Part shown: positions 56,943 to 64,000 of the stretch, piece after piece
Numbering within the stretch: position 1 is the first letter of the stretch
How the letters are laid out: the number at the start of each line of letters is the position of its first letter
Assembly: GCA_039619475.1 (NCBI GenBank)
Contig: CM077115.1
Span: forward strand, 144,030,274 to 144,094,273
Reading direction: 5' to 3'
DNA length: 64,000 nt
Source: Icerya purchasi
Taxonomy: Eukaryota; Arthropoda; Insecta; Hemiptera; Monophlebidae
Notes under the pieces: model-generated
What the model saw: the letters and a program-made list of their open reading frames with translations, nothing else
The model's database searches: none
What the model was told of the DNA's origin: nothing
Translations under genes and position numbers: made by a program

Positions 56943-57228
56943 AGAATATAGTAAGTTATATACAAATACAAATATAACAAATACAAATTGTAAGTATAAA
57001 ATGATTACTTACTCGGAAACGTATTTTCGTCGGGTACAACCCATCATCAGCTATAAACGCAATACTTGGGATCAGATGATTTAGAATATATATGTTTCTG
57101 ATCACACGTATTGTGTTTTTAGCTGATGATGGGTTGTACCCGACGAAAATACGTTTCCGAGTAAATAATCATTTTGTACTTACAATTTGTATTTGTTATA
57201 TTTGTATTTATTATAATTTACTATATTT
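56943..57228. mobile_element. Foldback MITE 'FB-C', 286 bp
   Basis: Arms of about 125 bp, inner part ACTCGGAAACGTATTTTCGT followed by CGGGTACAACCCATCATCAGC, with a spacer of about 45 bp (57,060-57,110). Outer parts are AAATACAAATATAACAAAT-type. No coding capacity. The CATCATCAGC/ACGTTTCG style recurs at 3.03 kb, perhaps a diverged relative. Confidence 0.8.
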
Positions 57229-58283
57229 CCTCCTTTTTATTCCGGTTCATAAAATATTGTTATTTTCATTTCCTCTAAAATCACCTTTTTAGCTGGTTTT
57301 TTTTTTTGTGGTTTCCAAAAATAATAATTGGTTTACATTTTTCTACAGCAAATGCGTATCATCAAGCTTTCTACACGCTGTAAAAATTTTATTCATGTCT
57401 TCATGTTAAACAATGCGCACAAATCATCTGCGCAACATATCAAAGTACACAGTCGAAATATTAAAATATTTTGCAAAAGACGAACTCTCATGTTGCGTAC
57501 CTTAGAATATAGAGCTGGACCCAGGACTAATAGCTCTGCGGCCCTGTTAATTTTTAGTCGCGCATAGTGATCCTGAAGGATTAGGATTCATTTCCTCTTA
57601 TCCTGTAAATGAGTGATAATAATAATAGCCCCGACTACTTACAATTACGGAACGCACCTTCGATATCGAAAGATACAAGAAGAATAAGAAAAAAAGTTAA
57701 TGTACCGTTTAGTATATTATAACACTTTTTCGATGCTAAAAAGTTTATATTTTCTTTTTCATTGTCTGAAAAAGTTTGAAATAACTCTCATCCATACACG
57801 GTAAAAAATGCTGAGCAAACGGGAGCGAGATTATTCGGTAGATTTGTTAAAAAGGAATAATTTAATTCAGAAATATTAAAAAATGTACCCCGTTCGAGTG
57901 GTTTATAAGTAGTAGCGACACGATGGTAACCTATTCGTATCGGGATCGAATTTAAGCATGGTTTTCTAATTTAGAGGTAAGAGTAACATTCTTCTGCGAA
58001 TCGTTATGAACGAAGCTGTTTTCATATTAGCAGTTTACAGTAATGCACTAACGGAAGATCGCAATACCGGGGCCCCGTGTGGGTGATTTATAAATCCTCG
58101 CGGTTCTTCATCTGACTCTTCGGATTAATAGATAGCGGAGGGATTATTTGCTTTTGTCCAAACGTATATCATCGGAAATTACAATTTGAACATAAAATAT
58201 AAATGTAACAAACAAATTTTGAAATGTACAAAATTATATTATTAATTATAGAATGATCTGATGAGAATAAATAATACATAAAT
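57229..58283. other. No gene seen; AT-rich spacer
   Basis: No coding sequence recognised; a 79-codon open stretch at 57,328-57,567 lacks domains. Confidence 0.45.
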
Positions 58284-58466
58284 ACTTTATTAAACAATAT
58301 AAAATCTTTATTTAACAGAAATTATTTTTATTCTTAAAATTAAAAATTAAAAATTAAAATGTGCCGACATATTTCGGAGTCATTCATGGCGTTAATAATT
58401 AAAGTTAAATTTTTAATTTTAAAAATAATTTCTGTTAAATAAAGATTTTATATTGTTTAATAAAGT
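58284..58466. mobile_element. Small foldback 'FB-D', 183 bp
   Basis: Arms of about 75 bp (ACTTTATTAAACAATATAAA followed by ATCTTTATTTAACAGAAATT, and inverse) around a centre TGCCGACATATTTCGGAGTC. The AT-rich arms are nearly perfect complements. No coding capacity. Confidence 0.75.
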
Positions 58467-58469
58467 GTT

Positions 58470-59560
58470 AATACAGAAATGAATGAAAATAATTTTAACC
58501 TAAATACATAAATGGAAACCGCACAACGTGCTAACTCTAAAAACACACACTAAAGTCGCTATAGAAAACAGTGTATTTCCATATTGTTCAAATTAATAAT
58601 TTGAAAACGGTATAAACGTATTGAAAATAAGTTTATTAAGCGTAGATATTTGATGGCCTTGAAATTTTCGTTAATTGAAGCTATCTGTAAAAAGGATTGC
58701 AAAGGGAATTTCTATACTAATTTATAAGACACGTACGAAAAAAAAACAAAAAAACAACGAAAGTAGTTAGAAACACGGGGATGTCCAAGCAAGCGGTATT
58801 TGTTTATCGCAGTGCAGGTCCGTACAGGTATTTTTTGTTATATGTCTCTTCGGCCAATAACTTGATCTCAGTATTGTAAGATTTACACGCTGGAATTTAT
58901 TGCGAAAACAAGGAAGACTACATGAACCAACATATGGATATGTTTTTGCTTTGTACGAAAAAAAAAAAAAAAAAAAAAAAAAAACGTAGACAAAATAGAC
59001 TATGGCAGTATCAATATTTTTTTAAATTATTTTAAATCTTTACTAAAACCAACCAATTTTTAATTGATTTCGCTTTTTTTTTCAAATTATAGCAATAAAG
59101 TTTTTCTTTCTTTTTTTTTTCTTTTCGTTCGCATATATATTCTCTTAAATAATTACAGAAAGTGCAGTGAAATATTCAAAAATAGAAAGAAAAAAAAATG
59201 TTTATCTTTAAAAAACACATTGCTGTGATTTAATGTTTCTGCGAACAGCGTAGAAAATGGCACTGAATTTTTTTGATAAACGCGTACTTATAGTAACATT
59301 TTATTAATAAACAATACGTTTCAATTAAGTAAACAGAAATTTACTGACCTCTAATTCTATAGGGTAATAATTTTATATTTTCAATAATATTCTTTGATTT
59401 TCTTTTCCAGTTGGAAATAAATTATATTTACATTTCCTATATAGACTGTAAATATACTAGATTTGTCGATATATTTTCTTTTCAGTTTCCTTGTACCGAG
59501 CATTTCTCCCCCGGATAATTCTCACACTTATATCGAATTTAGATAATATCGTTATTTTTT
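58470..59560. other. No gene seen; AT-rich spacer
   Basis: A run of 20 or more A's lies at 58,960-58,984. Nothing else of note. Confidence 0.55.
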
Positions 59561-59564
59561 TTTT

Positions 59565-59849
59565 TTCCCCTATTCCCGAAACTTCGGGTAGGGTACATTT
59601 ATTTAATAAAAATATTGATTCATTATAATAACGGAATTAATATAACCCATCCAATTAAGTATTTGGTATTATATTAATTACCATTTTACAGTTGTTGTTT
59701 TTTTTTTTTACAATATCTACATATATTTTTACTATTTACTTCATATGAATGTACATTATTTTTCCGAAATTTTATTTATTCTATTGTAAATTTGTTAAAT
59801 TCATTAAAATAATTTTGAACAAATTGTGTTATATCATAATTACAGAGTC

Positions 59850-59901
<52 letters not shown>

Positions 59902-60530
59902 ATTGCAACCTTGCAAATATCTGAAAAACATCATCTCTAAAATTACATATTACACAGTTGTCAGACTCAAATATCTTAAATTTATATAAATATACCTTAA
60001 ATAGACCGTGCTCTGTTATAATAAATTGGACATAAAAAAAATTTAGCGTATATTGATTAATTTTAAATTTATCTATTATACTTGGGAAGAAAAATTGATA
60101 CGTTGTTCCATTATAATTATTCCATATTTCTTGAAATTTATTTATATAAAATTTATCCATCAATTTATTCACATTTGTTTTATTTTAATTAGTTTATTCT
60201 CATATTTAAAAAATGGTGTCCTATATATTACATTATTGAACGGATGCGCTCTATATTAATATTATTTTTAATTGCGACCACCAAGCTTATATGTTTTTCT
60301 ATTTCATATTCAATTGGTTTTATACCAGCTATAATTATGGCCGACAAATAACATTGATTGTTCTATATGATTTAATCATTTTTATAGCTATAAGCCTTTG
60401 AAAGCTTTTTAACATCTTTTGAAATTTTTTAGTTTTTAACTGTTCTAGCATATATGTATGATGGTACTATAGTATAAAGTATGTTAGGTAAAATAATACT
60501 TTTATACAACGTAATTCCTTTTTTTTACGT
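59565..60530 (-). pseudogene. R1-type non-LTR retrotransposon 3' end, copy 2
   Basis: Minus strand from about 60,520: ITLYKSIILPNILYTIVPSY, then RTINVICRPIIIAGIKPIE (the R1-type block after the RT thumb, SYRTxSxxAxxVxAGxxPI), then FQEIWNNYNGTTYQFFFPSI, VYLYKFKIFESDNCVICNF and RDDVFQIFARL. The zinc-knuckle cysteines CVIC are intact here but the distal part is lost at an (ATT)n expansion (59,849-59,899). The 3' UTR hairpin CCCGAAACTTCGGG is at 59,575-59,588. The copy extends farther upstream than the 48.8-kb one. Several stops and frameshifts. Confidence 0.78.
59849..59899 (+). repeat. (ATT)n microsatellite inside the R1 relic
   Basis: About seventeen ATT units. The sister copy has only a short (AAT)n at the same place (about 49,060-49,078), so the repeat expanded from an element-internal seed. 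Confidence 0.9.
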
Positions 60531-63335
60531 TATTCCGACTTTACACACGAACCGATCTCGAAACAGTTAACCCGACGAATTTTTAAAATCACCTTTTCAC
60601 GCGTATAAATTCTGCTTTTTAATGGAATTTATACCATTAATTAATATGCACAGAAAAAATGCTAAGGCATAAAAATATCTACGAAAAAAAAAGGTTGTCT
60701 ACTTGTACTTTTTAACGAAATATTGAATAATGAGGAACGATTACTTCTTAATTATTTTCTCTTTCTTCCGACCTTGCGTCGCAAACTATTTCAAACTAGA
60801 TATGTGCGCTCCGGAATAAGAAAAAGTCTATTTCGGGAAAACACACGATTTCTTACAACAACTGTTGATTAGACATTAAATCCTGCTATTTTTTATTTAA
60901 TTTCTAACGGCTCCGGGGAGGAAGCAGACGGTGTCGAATTCCTGTTAGAGAGTCTAAATTTCGGTAAATTAATAAAATCCGAGAACAAATCTATCAGTTC
61001 GTCGAAGAAAATAGCATGTAAAGCGAATGAAAAGGCCACAATCTCTGTCTTCAGTGACGAAAAATATTAAGATCGTCATGTTGCTAAAATTCCGCACAAA
61101 CAAACGCGCCGTCTAAACGAACCCATCTGAAGGTCACAAGAACAAACTATGCTTCTTTAAAAAAGTTGCGATTTGTTTCTTATGTATAACACACACACAC
61201 TCACACACACACACAGTTCAATGTTGTTCAATCAATTAAAGAAGACGAAAAATTTATTCGGCCGATCGCTATTTACCATCGTAGGTACTCGCTATTTTAA
61301 ATACGCGGGCGACTGATAAGATCGATAATGGTCAACTTTTATTTATTTTATTTTCTGGCCTTGAGTGTATGGCCGCTCAATGTAATAAAAATAGGAGGAA
61401 ATTAAACGTAGAAATAATAATAATAATAATAATAATAATAATTTAAAAAAAAATATAAAATTTACGTAAAAGCACATTAATTATGAATCACACGCGCTTT
61501 TAACAGGAGCATCTGACGATGATGAGCAGCAGCCATTTCATTCGGAAAGTATCGTTGAATTTAATGTGGCGTTCTTGTAATGAAATAAAGCGGTATTGAA
61601 TTTTTGAGAGTTCTACATATTATTATTAAATAAAAAAGAAAAAACGGGCTGGTATTTTTAAGCGTATTTTAAAATATAATTATTGCTGTGTGTGTGTGTG
61701 TGTGTGTGTAGCAACGACGATAATTAAAGAGAAATATTTGAAGAAAAATTTTTTTTTGAAAACTGTATTTTGAGAATTATACACGGCATAATTAAAAATA
61801 ATAATCGCTTTGTTAACAGAATGTGCTGCTGCCTGATCGAATCTAATATATATCATAAATAAAAAGTGCGCAAATTTCACTTTCCGAATAAAACGGCTCC
61901 ACCTGATCGGCTTGATTATAGACGATTGTGTCGCTTTTAACCAACGCGTAACAATCGATATTCCGGTTGGTCGATAAATATATCGCGTACGTTGTATAGA
62001 TTCCGCCTCCAAAGTGTATGGCTCGCGTACGGAAAATGGTTTTTAATTGAATTCTCTGTGACGACAAATGTGCGCCTCGGTTGGTCAGTTATTTAAAATA
62101 ATATACTAATCATTTGTCTATTTCCGCTAAAAGCCGTATCTCGATACTATTCGAAACGATAATTGTAACGTGATTTTTATAGCGAAAATTTGGTAGAGCG
62201 TGTTATGTCCATTCTACGGAACATCGGAAATCTATTTCAAAATAATTATCACGACGAAATATCGATGTTCAGAGCGATTTCTTCGGTGCTCACTAAAGCT
62301 ATTGAAGTTACGGGTTATCACGGCAGAGTCCCATTTTTCCCCTTTTTTCTACCTTTTATTTCTACCTTATTTTCTCCTTTCCATACTACTTTTATCCTTG
62401 TTATCCGTTCTCAATGATATTCCTTGTCGCGATTTTCCTTATTTCTTCAGTTTTTTTTTGAAAGATATTTTCCTCACGATGAGAAAGATAAATGAAGAAA
62501 TTCAAAATTGACGAAATTACGAATAAAATCGAAATTTTAAGATGGCGCGTGTGTCCTTTTTAGTCTCAGTTAGGCGGATAAAATAACCCAAAAAAAAAAA
62601 AAAAAAAATTTACCGCAGTAATCCTGTAATGAAAACCTGATGCTTCAAGCTGCACGTCGTTTCCAACGTGTGTTATACCAGTATTCTCTATTTACATTTC
62701 TTCTTGGCTCAACCGCATTTTTACTTAATAATAATAATCCTTTTTTCTTTTTTTATACGACGTTTATCCATGGGTGGCGATTTTCAGTAACACTATTTGA
62801 AACTTTTATAAGTATTTGTTAATATTGGCAGCAAGAATAGTGTCTGTATTATTTTGCTTGAGAAGTAACGGTAAGATGTAATATACCGGTTAGCCTATAT
62901 GATAAGGATAAAAACAATTCAAATACTTAATTCTGTCTTAGTGGAAAAAGAGGATAAAAACAAAAAATGTCTAAAAATTTTGATATTTAAACAATTACTA
63001 AAAAAGAATACAAAGTGTTTATCAAGGCTTGTATCTGAACTATAAAAAGAGAGGCACGAGAACAAACCGTCATCGGAGTTTGCGCAGGGTTACTTATTCC
63101 GTTATTACCCCTAAAAATCCGACACCGATATATACCGATTTCGAACGATTCATTAGTACCTTCAATCTATTGAAAAGAAAAAAGTGGACGGCATTCGATG
63201 TCGTCGTTTCCACGGTAAATATCCTTTTATTTAATTGCCTCGTGGGTTCCTTATTCTGCTGAGTTTTTGAATAGCGAGTAGGATCTTTTCGAAACTAATT
63301 CTTCTTCACCAACTGCCTGCGCTTATGAAAAATTG
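60531..63335. other. No gene seen; unique AT-rich DNA with microsatellites
   Basis: (CA)n at about 61,191-61,216, (AAT)n at 61,416-61,442, (GT)n at 61,686-61,710, A run at 62,589-62,608. Some CpG-bearing unique patches (60,900-61,150 and 61,890-62,300) have no convincing frames. Confidence 0.5.
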
Positions 63336-63344
63336 GAGGCGTAA

Positions 63345-64000
63345 TGTACACCGAGCGCCTGAATGACTACTGCTCTACTTTAGAGGCAGAAATGTTTTTT
63401 TTGGGATCCTTCTTTGTCTTGAAACATATTCGTCCAGCCCAGCGTCTTAAAATGCCCCCTTCTCATTACCGACTCATTTCGATCTATCAAAGCCATCCAG
63501 AGCCCAGACAGTTGCAACTCTCTACTAATTAAAATAAAAAACCTTCTATTCCAATTTTCACGATCTGAGTTATATCTTATGGGTTCCTAGCCATGTTGAC
63601 TTGGCTGCTAAGGCAACTCTATCTAGCTCGATGCCGTTCAACGCTGCACTGCTTTGATTAGGGTCATCAATCTTCCTGTTGCACTTTGCTGAAGAGTAGA
63701 GCAAACTATGGTCAGAACCAGCGACTTGGCTCAGGTCCATAAAGTCGAACACCGACCCATGGTAACCGCCGTCCGCCGTCTCACGTAGGGATTTCTCGAT
63801 CCTGTCTAGACTGCTCCTGGGACACACTGCACTGCCACACAATTATGTCCTTGAAGGAGCTCCCCCTCCGTGTCTACCTGTCCTCTTTGTCGCCAACCGT
63901 ACAGCGTCTGCTGAAATGGTGCCGGCATACTTCCCGTACTTCTAGTCATACCTCACCCCACCGTCTGTCGTCGAACCAACCGGATTGTGTTCGGGCAGTG
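63345..64000 (+). pseudogene. Non-LTR retrotransposon RNase H and tail, runs off the window
   Basis: Scattered frames give DSFRSIKAIQSPDSCNSLLI and KIKNLLFQF (RNase H middle), SYILWVPSHVDLAAKATLSS (the WVPSHxxxxxNExADxxAK block with the centre deleted), and near 63,780-63,850 RRDFSILSRLLLGHTALPHN and EGAPPPC (the tail LxRLRxGHTxLTHxxLLxxxxPPxC). The order is right for the RNase H domain and C-terminus of I/R1-type ORF2. At least three frameshifts or stops. It is distinct in sequence from the 52.5-kb fragment. Confidence 0.7.

Noticed and set aside
59749..59940. Isoleucine-run protein
   Set aside because: Translation of an (ATT)n microsatellite.
61680..62067. Minus-strand ORFs near 61.7-62.1 kb
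   Set aside because: They overlap a (GT)n tract or have no domain; chance open frames.
63570..63842. 90-aa minus-strand ORF near the right edge
   Set aside because: Shadow of the plus-strand RNase H relic, whose motifs are recognisable.

Overview
The window reads as a transposon-dense, intergenic or intronic stretch of an insect genome. The background is very AT-rich with many homopolymers and AT microsatellites. Islands of unique, CpG-containing, higher-GC sequence interrupt it (about 5.2-5.9, 28.4-29.6, 37.6-38.6, 44.7-45.5 and 56.1-56.7 kb). The mobile-element mix is insect-like: a D34D mariner, Jockey/CR1-type and R1-type non-LTR retrotransposons, hAT elements, a Helitron, a tRNA-derived SINE and several foldback families. 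The CpG-rich islands in an AT-rich genome suggest a hymenopteran, but that is only a tentative inference. I found no complete host protein-coding gene. The best host-exon candidate is a short open stretch at 32,258-32,407.

Layout. 0-11.7 kb: a palindromic foldback copy (1.1-1.9 kb), a decayed mariner (2.0-2.6 kb), mostly featureless AT-rich DNA, and two decayed reverse-transcriptase (RT) ends (9.0-9.7 kb plus strand; 10.7-11.3 kb minus strand). 11.9-17.2 kb: a 5.26-kb foldback transposon with minisatellite termini and nearly identical arms of about 1.9 kb, around a core holding decayed hAT transposase sequence. It is bounded by a perfect 9-bp direct repeat and splits an old RT pseudogene whose reading frame resumes on the far side. 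17.2-25.1 kb: retrotransposon debris, including a hAT MITE and a nearly intact Jockey-like element (19.9-23.46 kb) that itself interrupts another RT. 25.5-28.2 kb: a second inverted-repeat structure, holding a 5'-truncated retrotransposon with a 9-bp duplication. 30.3-31.0 kb: a 38-40-bp satellite with higher-order structure. 33.6-36.3 kb: foldback copies, a full mariner with intact transposase (34,457-35,533) and more RT debris. 39.6-42.8 kb: foldback copies, a SINE and a TA tract. 46.2-47.7 kb: a non-autonomous Helitron with all diagnostic ends. 48.7-49.4 and 59.6-60.5 kb: two R1-type 3' ends in opposite orientation. 50.1, 54.7, 57.0 and 58.3 kb: small MITEs and foldbacks. 52.5-53.2 and 63.3-64.0 kb: RNase H tails of further non-LTR elements.

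The genes do not form a pathway. The window records successive insertions and is useful for ordering them in time. Only the mariner (intact open frame, matching 31-bp terminal repeats) looks capable of recent activity. The Jockey-like element is close to intact but is 5' truncated and has one nonsense codon. The two large inverted repeats could form long hairpin RNAs if transcribed, making them candidate small-RNA sources.
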